In this document: positions 1 through 5,724 of the stretch, in pieces
Numbering within the stretch: the stretch's first letter is position 1
Layout of the letters: each line of letters begins with the position of its first letter
DNA from: Rhodospirillaceae bacterium TMED167
Lineage (GTDB): Bacteria; Pseudomonadota; Alphaproteobacteria; Rhodospirillales_A; UBA2165
DNA: 7,595 nt
Assembly (NCBI GenBank): GCA_002170915.1
Contig: NHHQ01000146.1
Location: 1 to 7,595 of the forward strand
Direction: 5' to 3'
Notes under the pieces: model-generated
The model's database searches: none
Seen by the model: only the letters and a program-made list of their open reading frames with translations
What the model was told of the DNA's origin: nothing
Position numbers and translations under genes: made by a program

Positions 1-68
1 AAAGTCGCCCTGACTGATACGTTAGGTTAAACAGAAAAGACCCAATCCAATAAAACTACGGGGGAAAA

Positions 69-145
69 TGGTAGCGGAGGAGGGACTTGAACCCCCGACA
101 CGCGGATTATGATTCCGCTGCTCTAACCACCTGAGCTACTCCGCC
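69..145 (-). tRNA. tRNA-Met (CAU), probably elongator
   Basis: The minus strand folds into a complete 77-base cloverleaf. It has acceptor GGCGGAG/CTCCGCT, D-stem GCTC/GAGC, anticodon stem GCGGA/TCCGC with loop ATCATAA, a five-base variable region GTGTC, T-stem GGGGG/CCCTC with loop TTCAAGT, discriminator A and an encoded CCA. The anticodon CAT lies at 109-111. It is not an initiator tRNA: the anticodon stem lacks the three consecutive G-C pairs next to the loop, and position 1 is G rather than the C of a C1-A72 mismatch. A tRNA-Ile with a lysidine-modified CAU anticodon cannot be strictly excluded by eye, but the body matches alphaproteobacterial elongator tRNA-Met as I know it. The first pair of the acceptor stem is a G-U wobble. 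The gene has its own promoter 83-111 bases upstream. Confidence 0.95.
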
Positions 146-159
146 ACACTGTCTCTTTG

Positions 160-175
160 CGCCACCTCTGTGGCG
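160..175 (-). other. small hairpin in the tRNA-Met leader
   Basis: CGCCAC and GTGGCG form a 6-base-pair stem with a 4-base loop, between the predicted transcription start and the mature tRNA 5' end. A weaker inverted repeat, CCTG(177-180)/CAGG(187-190), lies next to it. With no T-tract and a position upstream of the tRNA, it is not a terminator. It may shape the 5' leader that RNase P removes, or it may be chance in GC-rich DNA. Confidence 0.3.
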
Positions 176-227
176 GCCTGCCTAGACAGGACCCTCAGGC
201 ACTGGGGCCATTGAAAGAGAAGAGAGG

Positions 228-256
228 TGTATATTTTTATGCCCTTTAAGTGTCAA
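228..256 (-). promoter_or_regulatory. sigma70-type promoter for tRNA-Met
   Basis: On the minus strand a perfect -35 hexamer TTGACA (251-256) is followed by a 17-base spacer and the -10 hexamer TATACA (228-233), one mismatch from TATAAT. Transcription would start near 220-222, leaving a leader of about 75 bases before the tRNA 5' end at 145. The spacer is partly A-rich. The -35 box sits only about 20 bases past the stop codon of the cupin gene, so the tRNA gene can be expressed independently of the long operon upstream. Confidence 0.75.
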
Positions 257-275
257 GGGCCCGGGCCGTCAAATC

Positions 276-860
276 TCAACAGTCCACGCCGGCGTTAAAG
301 CTGACCCCGATTTTGGCGAATTTATCCAGGATACCGTCGCCAAATTTTTGCTGTAACTGATCGGCCTCCACGGGCGGCATCTCGATGTCGTTAAAGTCAT
401 CTTCCGCCTCGCCGGTAATCCAGACGAGGAGGCGTGCTGTCTCATCGGAGACATTGGTAAAGTCACGCACCACTCCGGGCGGGACCGCAATCATGTCCAG
501 CGGTTCAAGGTAAGTCTCGTTTTCCCCTTCGTCCCCCCACCGGATGCGGAAGCGCCCATTGAGACAAAAAAATGTCTCATTAGTCTTGTGATGGGCATGG
601 AGAAGCGGCCGGTCACCCGGCGGACATTCCGCAATGATGACGCTCATTTTATCTGTCGTGGTGACCGCGGGTGCCTGAGCCATGGGTCCACCCTGGCTTT
701 CCGGAGACATCAGGAGATACAACGTCTTTGCTGTCATCATCTCATAGGCTTCCTTGGGAATTCCCGTATCCTCAGCATAGCTCATGCTTTGCGGGGTGAT
801 TTGGCCGAACCGGGCGGTCCGGGCCTCCATTTCCTCCCGGCTGACATGGATGGTTTTCAT
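276..860 (-). CDS. cupin-domain protein of unknown function
   Basis: A 194-residue soluble protein with no signal peptide or membrane segment. A single cupin beta-barrel covers roughly residues 70-150. Cupin motif 1 is clear: His88-x-His90-x4-Glu95-x6-Gly102, the usual metal-binding set. Motif 2 is only partly kept: Pro127-x-Gly129 and Asn136 are present, but the His that normally supplies the fourth metal ligand is Arg132. The protein may therefore bind metal with three ligands, or may no longer be a typical dioxygenase. The N-terminal 65 residues and the acidic C-terminal tail have no motif I recognise. The ATG start has a GGGAG Shine-Dalgarno sequence about 8 bases upstream. It follows mnmA by 48 bases on the same strand with no visible terminator, so it could be the last gene of the operon. 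The substrate cannot be told from sequence. Confidence 0.85.
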   Translation of the reverse strand: MKTIHVSREEMEARTARFGQITPQSMSYAEDTGIPKEAYEMMTAKTLYLLMSPESQGGPMAQAPAVTTTDKMSVIIAECPPGDRPLLHAHHKTNETFFCLNGRFRIRWGDEGENETYLEPLDMIAVPPGVVRDFTNVSDETARLLVWITGEAEDDFNDIEMPPVEADQLQQKFGDGILDKFAKIGVSFNAGVDC

Positions 861-908
861 AAGTGTTTCTCCCGACCTGTGGTTGCCTAAAGAGTAGCGG
901 GTTTGAGT

Positions 909-2030
909 TCAGGCCGCCAGGGCAGCACGATCCCGATTGACGATCCAACCGCCGCCGAGCACCCGTTCACCATCATAGAAAACACATGCCTGACCCGGCG
1001 AGACGCCAGCCTGCGGCGAGTGCAGCGTCACCAGGGCGCCATTCGGCAGAGGCCGGAGCGTGGCCGGTACGAGCGGTTGCAGCGAACGGAGTTTCACGTG
1101 GATGTCCAATCCGGCATCCGGCAGAGGATCTTGGCCCAGCCAGTTAACCTCGCGCAGCGGCACCTCGTTCTCCAGAAGGGCCTCACGGGGACCAACGACG
1201 ACCCGCGCGTTTTCCGGGTCGAGCCTGATGACATAGAGCGGATCACCACCACCGATGTTCAAACCCCGGCGCTGCCCCACCGTATAATGAATGACACCCT
1301 GATGCTCGCCCAGCACCTGCCCATCCGCATCCACGATGTCACCGGGGATAACGCCTTCGGGCCGGAGCTTCTTAACGATGTCCGCGTAGTTACCATTGGG
1401 CACGAAGCAAATATCCTGGCTGTCCGGCTTGTCGGCAATGGCAAGGCCGAGACGCTCTGCATGGGCCCGCGTTTCATCTTTTGTCAGACAGCCCAGGGGG
1501 AAGCGTAGAAAATCCAGTTGCGCCTGCGTGGTGGCGAACAGAAAATAGCTCTGATCTTTATCGTGATTGGTGCCCCGGTGAAGCTCCGCGCCATTGGCCC
1601 CATTCACGCGACGGATGTAATGGCCCGTCGCCAGGGCATCCGCCTGCAGGTCCCGAGCGCGCGCCAACAGGTCCCTGAATTTAACCGTTTGATTGCATTT
1701 AACACACGGGATTGGTGTTTCACCGGACAGGTAAGTATCGGCAAAATCATCGATGACCTCTTGGCGGAAGCGGTCCTCGAAGTCGAGTACGTAATGAGGA
1801 AAGCCAAGCGTGTCCGCCACCCGGCGCGCATCATAGATATCCTGACCAGCGCAACATGTGCCGGGCTTGGCGACAGCGGCGCCATAGTCATACAGCTGCA
1901 ACGTGATCCCAACGACGTCATAACCCTCTTCCTTCAGGAGTGCCGCCGTCACGGAGGAATCGACACCTCCGGACATAGCGACCACCACCCGGGTATCTTC
2001 CGGTCTTTTATCAATACCAAGTGAATTCAT
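909..2030 (-). CDS. mnmA: tRNA-specific 2-thiouridylase MnmA
   Basis: MnmA uses ATP to adenylate U34 of tRNA-Lys, -Glu and -Gln, then replaces oxygen with persulfide sulfur to make 2-thiouridine. In the 373-residue form given here, the PP-loop ATPase motif SGGVDSS is at residues 20-26. The two catalytic cysteines are Cys112 (in PCVKCN) and Cys208 (in SQDICFVP). The tRNA-binding and C-terminal beta-barrel domains follow ([10 protein letters not shown] near residue 248; SPGQACVFY near 344). Length is normal. The ATG at 2028-2030 gives the N-terminus [21 protein letters not shown], which fits my recollection of alphaproteobacterial homologues, but it has no good Shine-Dalgarno. An in-frame TTG at 2058-2060 adds ten residues, has AAGG 8 bases upstream and lies 10 bases after tenA, so it is a real alternative. 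The gene follows the SUF genes and tenA; SufS/SufU are plausible sulfur donors. Confidence 0.95.
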   Translation of the reverse strand: MNSLGIDKRPEDTRVVVAMSGGVDSSVTAALLKEEGYDVVGITLQLYDYGAAVAKPGTCCAGQDIYDARRVADTLGFPHYVLDFEDRFRQEVIDDFADTYLSGETPIPCVKCNQTVKFRDLLARARDLQADALATGHYIRRVNGANGAELHRGTNHDKDQSYFLFATTQAQLDFLRFPLGCLTKDETRAHAERLGLAIADKPDSQDICFVPNGNYADIVKKLRPEGVIPGDIVDADGQVLGEHQGVIHYTVGQRRGLNIGGGDPLYVIRLDPENARVVVGPREALLENEVPLREVNWLGQDPLPDAGLDIHVKLRSLQPLVPATLRPLPNGALVTLHSPQAGVSPGQACVFYDGERVLGGGWIVNRDRAALAA

Positions 2031-2070
2031 GGGCGGACTATAATCACGACGGGACGACAATCATAGTGCC

Positions 2071-2721
2071 TTAGGCGGCGTTGAGGCCCATTTGCCAAAA
2101 TGCGACTTCCAATTGTGTGGCTTGGGCAAAAGTTTTCGACAGCGCCGCGTAGCGTCCCTCACCGGCCCGATGCTCAAATAAGCGGTCTAACTGCACAATC
2201 TCCGCCGCCGCCACGTCCTGATATTCCTCGGAGGCATACATCTCAATCCACGCCGCGTAAGCGTTGGCGTTATTCGAGGCCGCAAGCGCGGTCCCGATTT
2301 CGGCATAGCCGATGATGCAAGGAGCAAGTGCGACGTGAAGATCTAAAAGATCACCGGCATGCCCCTTTTCCAGCACAAAGCGCGTATAAGCCATGGTTTC
2401 GTCAGATTCCTGACACGCCTCCATCTCGGCCTCTGTTAGCCCCCAGCCCGCGCAAAATTCCAAATGCAGGTCCATCTCCACATCGACAATTGCAGAGAGA
2501 CCACCGGTTGCCTGGCGGATATCGGCGAGCGTTTCAGATTTATAGGCCGCCAGCGCATAGGCGCGGGCAAAATGGATGAGAAACAGGTAATCCTGGCCCA
2601 AATAGTGACGGAAGCACGGCTCTGGCAGGCTCCCAGAAGCCAATTGCTGGACAAATTCATGCTGCGTGTAGGCGGACCAAATGGCCTGATTATCCTTTTT
2701 CAGCCGCTCGAAAAGGTTCAT
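2071..2721 (-). CDS. tenA: TenA-family aminopyrimidine aminohydrolase (thiaminase II)
   Basis: TenA proteins are soluble all-helical enzymes that salvage thiamin pyrimidine, hydrolysing aminomethyl-HMP to HMP and, more slowly, splitting thiamin. This 216-residue protein has the usual length. Numbered from the ATG used here, the catalytic cysteine is Cys135 in LAPCIIGYAEIG, Asp44 sits in GQDYL, the Tyr/Trp patch is AYAAWIEMY (about 154-162), and the C-terminal glutamate is Glu205 in LEVAFWQMG. These match the Cys135, Asp44 and Glu205 described for Bacillus subtilis TenA. A GTG at 2731-2733 would add four residues, but the ATG at 2719-2721 has a clear GAGAGG four bases upstream and is preferred. 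It begins 8 bases after the ferredoxin stop codon and ends 10-40 bases before mnmA. No TPP riboswitch fits in these gaps, so expression should follow the SUF operon. Confidence 0.93.
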   Translation of the reverse strand: MNLFERLKKDNQAIWSAYTQHEFVQQLASGSLPEPCFRHYLGQDYLFLIHFARAYALAAYKSETLADIRQATGGLSAIVDVEMDLHLEFCAGWGLTEAEMEACQESDETMAYTRFVLEKGHAGDLLDLHVALAPCIIGYAEIGTALAASNNANAYAAWIEMYASEEYQDVAAAEIVQLDRLFEHRAGEGRYAALSKTFAQATQLEVAFWQMGLNAA

Positions 2722-2725
2722 CGCG

Positions 2726-2731
2726 CCTCTC
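2726..2731 (-). promoter_or_regulatory. Shine-Dalgarno site that decides the tenA start
   Basis: GAGAGG on the minus strand lies 4 bases before the ATG at 2719-2721 and overlaps the ferredoxin stop codon (TGAGAGG). Ribosomes finishing the ferredoxin gene would be placed to start tenA. It argues against the earlier in-frame GTG at 2733. Confidence 0.65.
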
Positions 2732-3059
2732 ACATCATCATATTGCGGGTTTCATCCGGCACTTTGATGACCAAGCCGTCCAGGTCCTCCGTCACCGTGA
2801 TTTGACAGCCAAGCCGGGACGTTTTGGTGAGACCATATGCCAGGTCCAGCATATCATCCTCTTCCTCGCTGGCATCTGGCAATCTCTCATACCAGTCTTC
2901 GGCAACGATGAGGTGGCAGGTTGAGCATGCCATGACGCCTTCGCACGCGCCCTCGATGTCTATCCCGTTCTGGTGCGCTGTCACAAGCAGGGACTTGCCT
3001 GGCTCGGCATCGATCTCCCGACGCTCCCCGCCAGGAAGCTCGAATATCACTTTTGGCAT
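2730..3059 (-). CDS. fdx: [2Fe-2S] ferredoxin, adrenodoxin/Isc-Fdx type
   Basis: A 109-residue soluble electron carrier. The four cluster ligands are Cys39, Cys45, Cys48 and Cys85, in the adrenodoxin-type spacing C-x5-C-x2-C followed by a distant Cys. The stretch EEEDDMLDLAYGLTKTSRLGC (residues 65-85) holds the acidic interaction helix and the fourth ligand typical of this class. Relatives such as E. coli Fdx give electrons for cluster assembly or cluster coupling, so its place 14 bases after sufA in a SUF operon suggests the same job here. Related forms also serve P450s and other oxygenases, but none is seen nearby. The start is ATG with a weak GGCGGA upstream. The coding sequence ends ATGATGATGTGA, giving a Met-Met-Met C-terminus. 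The symbol is by class, not by proven orthology. Confidence 0.94.
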   Translation of the reverse strand: MPKVIFELPGGERREIDAEPGKSLLVTAHQNGIDIEGACEGVMACSTCHLIVAEDWYERLPDASEEEDDMLDLAYGLTKTSRLGCQITVTEDLDGLVIKVPDETRNMMM

Positions 3060-3073
3060 TGCTAATTCCGCCG

Positions 3074-3415
3074 TTAGACCGCGAAAGATTCACCACAGCC
3101 GCAGCGACTGGTCTCGTTGGGATTCTCAAACACGAAGCCCGATTGCATCTTGCCTTCGACATAATCCATTGTAGAGCCAAAAATGAACATCATCGCCAGG
3201 GGGTCCACGTAAATCTTTACACCGTCCTGTTCGATCACCTCTTCCAGCGGGCGCTCGTCCTCGGCATATTCGACCTGGTACATATGGCCGGAACAGCCCG
3301 TGCTGGTCACGCCAACGCGCAATCCAAGAACAGGCTTATCTGACCGGTCCATCAAGGACCTAACCCGACTGATGGCTGAGGTCGTCAGTTTAATCGGGGC
3401 TGTTTGCGTCTCCAT
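3074..3415 (-). CDS. sufA: A-type iron-sulfur carrier SufA (HesB/IscA family)
   Basis: A 113-residue protein of the HesB/IscA/SufA/ErpA family, which carries [2Fe-2S] or [4Fe-4S] clusters from the scaffold to target enzymes. The three conserved cysteines are present: Cys41 (STGCSG) and Cys105 and Cys107 in the C-terminal RCGCGESF motif. The conserved FVFENPN segment lies at 94-100. Length is typical. Position between sufT and the ferredoxin in the SUF operon favours SufA over IscA or ErpA, although sequence alone separates these poorly. The start is secure: ATG preceded, 9 bases away, by a full AGGAGG that begins inside the sufT stop codon. This is the strongest ribosome binding site in the window, which would suit a carrier made in excess over the scaffold. 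Confidence 0.95.
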   Translation of the reverse strand: METQTAPIKLTTSAISRVRSLMDRSDKPVLGLRVGVTSTGCSGHMYQVEYAEDERPLEEVIEQDGVKIYVDPLAMMFIFGSTMDYVEGKMQSGFVFENPNETSRCGCGESFAV

Positions 3416-3424
3416 TATTCCGTC

Positions 3425-3430
3425 CCTCCT
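3425..3430 (-). promoter_or_regulatory. consensus Shine-Dalgarno of sufA overlapping the sufT stop
   Basis: A perfect AGGAGG on the minus strand, 9 bases before the sufA ATG. Its first A is the last base of the sufT stop codon TAA, so termination of sufT and initiation of sufA are physically coupled. Confidence 0.75.
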
Positions 3431-3984
3431 TAATACATGCCAAGGGCGAGTTTGGCGTCTTCAGACATTTTCTCCATATCCCAGGGCGGATCCCAGACAA
3501 GGGTAACATCGACCTCGCCAACCCCCTCAACGGACGCTGCCGCATCCGCCACCTGCTGGGGCAAAATACCTGCCACCGGACAGCCCGGCGCTGTCAAGGT
3601 CATTACCAAGTGCACAGTGCCGTCCATCTCGATATTGATCTCATAGATCAGACCCAGTTCGTAAATATCTACCGGTATTTCGGGGTCGTAAACTGTCTTG
3701 AGGGCGGTGGCTATAGCGTCCCGGTCTGCGACAGCGGAACCGGGTTCGAGCGAACTGCCCGCGCGCGCCACGAGACCAGCTTCGATTTCGCCGCCCTCCC
3801 CTATGTCCATGCCCATATCATGTTCATCCCACGGGCTCGGTGCATAGACAGGCTGCGGTGCTTCCGGCGCAGGGTCTGGCATCTGAGACGATGACACGGC
3901 CGTGGCCATGGCCGGTTCGTCCGCAGACACTGTTTCCGCGATATCTCGTTTTTTCTTGCCAAATATATTCAAGGCGCCCCACAT
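3430..3984 (-). CDS. sufT: SufT, SUF-associated DUF59/MIP18-family protein with N-terminal extension
   Basis: A 184-residue protein. The C-terminal 100 residues form a MIP18/DUF59 domain, with the hallmark DPEIPVDIYELGLIY (100-114), TAPGCPVAG (131-139) holding the conserved Cys135, and WDPPW (164-168). Proteins of this family act as accessory factors in iron-sulfur protein maturation; SufT is the form found in SUF operons. Residues 1-85 are not part of the domain. They start with MWGALNIFGKKKRD, then become rich in Ala, Pro, Ser, Asp and Glu with no predicted fold by eye, and look disordered. The ATG start is supported by AGAGGA 7 bases upstream, and the extension is in frame without stops, so it is probably translated. 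The gene lies 23 bases after sufU and directly before sufA. Confidence 0.92.
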   Translation of the reverse strand: MWGALNIFGKKKRDIAETVSADEPAMATAVSSSQMPDPAPEAPQPVYAPSPWDEHDMGMDIGEGGEIEAGLVARAGSSLEPGSAVADRDAIATALKTVYDPEIPVDIYELGLIYEINIEMDGTVHLVMTLTAPGCPVAGILPQQVADAAASVEGVGEVDVTLVWDPPWDMEKMSEDAKLALGMY

Positions 3985-4007
3985 GGTTGCTTCCTCTTAC
4001 TCTCAAG

Positions 4008-4472
4008 TTATTCAGTCGATGCGTCATTTTCGCCGGTAACGGCGGCGTTCACGGCGTGCCAGGCGAGCGTGGCACATTTCACCCTCATGGGAAACTGGCG
4101 CACCCCGGACATCACCTTCAATTTTTCGATATCATCAGCGAATTCATCCGACACCATGGCCTCTTCCTCACCGGTACAAAGTTTGTGGAATAAATCAAAC
4201 AAGTTCTGAACCTGTGAGATTGATTTACCACACGCGATATCGGTCATCATCGAGGCGGAAGCCATAGAGATGGCACACCCTCGCCCTTCGAAGGCAACAT
4301 CCTCGATCGTCTGGTCATCGCCCACCTTGGCATAGACGGTGAGGCGGTCACCGCACAACGGATTGTTTCCCTGGGCTTCGCATGTGGCATCCTCAGGATG
4401 GCGGAAATTCCTGGGGTTTTTGCCATGGTCCAGGATGACCTCCTGGTATAATTCTCTCAACATGTCATCCAT
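4008..4472 (-). CDS. sufU: SufU, IscU-like zinc-dependent sulfur acceptor
   Basis: A 154-residue member of the IscU/NifU N-terminal fold. The metal-site residues are Cys40 and Asp42 (NNPLCGD), Cys66 (GRGCAIS) and Cys133 (VKCATLAWH). It looks like SufU rather than IscU for two reasons. There is an extra segment before the last cysteine (about residues 100-126), and Lys132 replaces the His that precedes the third Cys in IscU. In Bacillus, SufU holds zinc at the equivalent Cys41/Asp43/Cys66/Cys128 and takes persulfide sulfur from SufS, filling the role of SufE. The start ATG overlaps the last base of the sufS stop codon (TGATG), so the two proteins are translationally coupled, which fits a working pair. 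An alternative ATG three codons later is less likely. Other cysteines (31, 81, 99) have no known role. Confidence 0.94.
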   Translation of the reverse strand: MDDMLRELYQEVILDHGKNPRNFRHPEDATCEAQGNNPLCGDRLTVYAKVGDDQTIEDVAFEGRGCAISMASASMMTDIACGKSISQVQNLFDLFHKLCTGEEEAMVSDEFADDIEKLKVMSGVRQFPMRVKCATLAWHAVNAAVTGENDASTE

Positions 4473-5719
4473 CAGCTAAAAATGTCCTTTGCAAACTTAA
4501 GCGCGTCCACCAACTGGTCGATGTCGGCCCTGTTGTTATACATGCCAAGAGAGGCGCGGGCCGTCGCAGCAAGATCAAATCGGTCCATCAATGGCTGGGC
4601 GCAGTGATGACCCGCCCGGACCGCGACACCATGGCTGTCGATAATCGTACTAATGTCGTGGGGGTGAACGCCCTCCATGGTGAAAGAGACAATTCCAACC
4701 TTATTTTGCGCATTTCCATAAATCCGAAGACCCTCGATTGCAGATAATTGCGCGGTGGCATAATCCAATATCACTCTCTCATGCGCGGCGATGCGTTCAA
4801 TGCCGATGCTCTCCACATACTCGACGGCAGCGGCAAGACCCGCAGCTTCCACGATAGCCGGCGTGCCGGCTTCAAACCGCGCCGGCGTGTCTCGGTAGGT
4901 GGATTCCTCAAACGTCACCCGGTCAATCATGTCGCCACCACCCTCATAAGGCGGCATGGCATTCAGAATATCCTTCTTGCCATAAAGCACGCCAATGCCG
5001 GAGGGACCGTAGAGCTTGTGACCGGTGAAGGCATAGAAATCAACATCTAGGCCCTGAACATCGACCCGGCTGTGCATAATCCCCTGCGCACCGTCAATCA
5101 GAACACGCGCATCATGCGCATGGGCAAGACGAATGATCTCCTCGATGGGAAGGATGGTGCCCAGCACATTGGACACATGGGTCACTGAGACTATCTTGGT
5201 TTTAGGGCTCAGAAGCTCTTCGAACCTGTCCATCAGCAAATTACCGGCATCGTCGATCGGGATGACTTTTAACTCGATCCCAATGGCGTCGCGCAGGAGC
5301 TGCCAGGGCACGATGTTTGCGTGATGTTCCATGTGAGTGATGATCACTTCATCGCCAGCACTCAAAAATGCCCGGCCGTAGCAATGGGCCACCAGATTGA
5401 TGGCCGACGTAACGTTACGGGTAAAGATAATCTCATCGTCGCTGGCGGCATTGAGATAGCGCGCCACTGTCTGGCGCGCATTTTCATAATGGTCTGTCGA
5501 GGCTTGGCTAAGGGTATACGCCCCCCGGTGCACATTTGCATAATCGTGGCGATAGACCTGTTCCATGCGTTGCAGCACGGCTTCGGGTTTTTGCGCACTT
5601 GCGCCACTGTCTAGAAACGCCAGGGGATGGCCGTTGATTTCCTCCGATAGGATGGGGAAATCCTCCCGAACAGCCTCGATGTCATAGGCCGCATCAACAA
5701 TCGGAAGTGTCGTATCCAT
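4472..5719 (-). CDS. sufS: cysteine desulfurase SufS (group II)
   Basis: A 415-residue PLP enzyme that converts cysteine to alanine and leaves a persulfide on its active-site Cys. Visible landmarks are THMEHHANIVPWQ (128-140, His stacking on PLP), DGAQG (209-213, Asp and Gln contacting PLP), the Schiff-base lysine Lys235 in TGHKLYGPSG, the catalytic Cys373 in RAGHHCAQPLM, and the closing ARAS segment near 387-390. The short loop around Cys373 is the group II (SufS) form. HPHD at 352-355 places a His 19 residues before the catalytic Cys, as in Bacillus SufS, where that His takes zinc from SufU. The start ATG follows sufD by 5 bases, with GGAGG 10 bases upstream inside the end of sufD. Sulfur goes to SufU, and probably also to MnmA downstream. 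Confidence 0.97.
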   Translation of the reverse strand: MDTTLPIVDAAYDIEAVREDFPILSEEINGHPLAFLDSGASAQKPEAVLQRMEQVYRHDYANVHRGAYTLSQASTDHYENARQTVARYLNAASDDEIIFTRNVTSAINLVAHCYGRAFLSAGDEVIITHMEHHANIVPWQLLRDAIGIELKVIPIDDAGNLLMDRFEELLSPKTKIVSVTHVSNVLGTILPIEEIIRLAHAHDARVLIDGAQGIMHSRVDVQGLDVDFYAFTGHKLYGPSGIGVLYGKKDILNAMPPYEGGGDMIDRVTFEESTYRDTPARFEAGTPAIVEAAGLAAAVEYVESIGIERIAAHERVILDYATAQLSAIEGLRIYGNAQNKVGIVSFTMEGVHPHDISTIIDSHGVAVRAGHHCAQPLMDRFDLAATARASLGMYNNRADIDQLVDALKFAKDIFS

Positions 5720-5724
5720 ATCCT

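Noticed and set aside
1..68. Possible terminator or integration site downstream of tRNA-Met
   Set aside because: I found no convincing stem-loop with a T-tract, no repeat of the tRNA 3' end and no integrase gene in the window.
69..145. tRNA-Ile2 (lysidine-modified CAU) as an alternative identity
   Set aside because: The overall body resembles alphaproteobacterial elongator tRNA-Met, and nothing positively indicates TilS recognition. A tRNA classifier would settle it.
258..267. GGCCCGGGCC palindrome just after the cupin stop, as a possible operon terminator
   Set aside because: It has no loop and no following T-tract on the minus strand, and it lies beside the tRNA promoter. It is a GC-rich palindrome only.
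903..1508. 201-codon open frame on the plus strand opposite mnmA
   Set aside because: It lies entirely antisense to a well-conserved gene, has no recognisable domain, and its composition (Arg/His-rich) is that of a shadow frame.
1518..2024. 168-codon plus-strand open frame opposite the mnmA N-terminal half
   Set aside because: Antisense shadow of the PP-loop domain with no domain or supporting ribosome site.
2722..2760. Possible TPP riboswitch before tenA
   Set aside because: The gap before tenA is 8 bases and the sequence upstream is ferredoxin coding, so no room exists for the aptamer.
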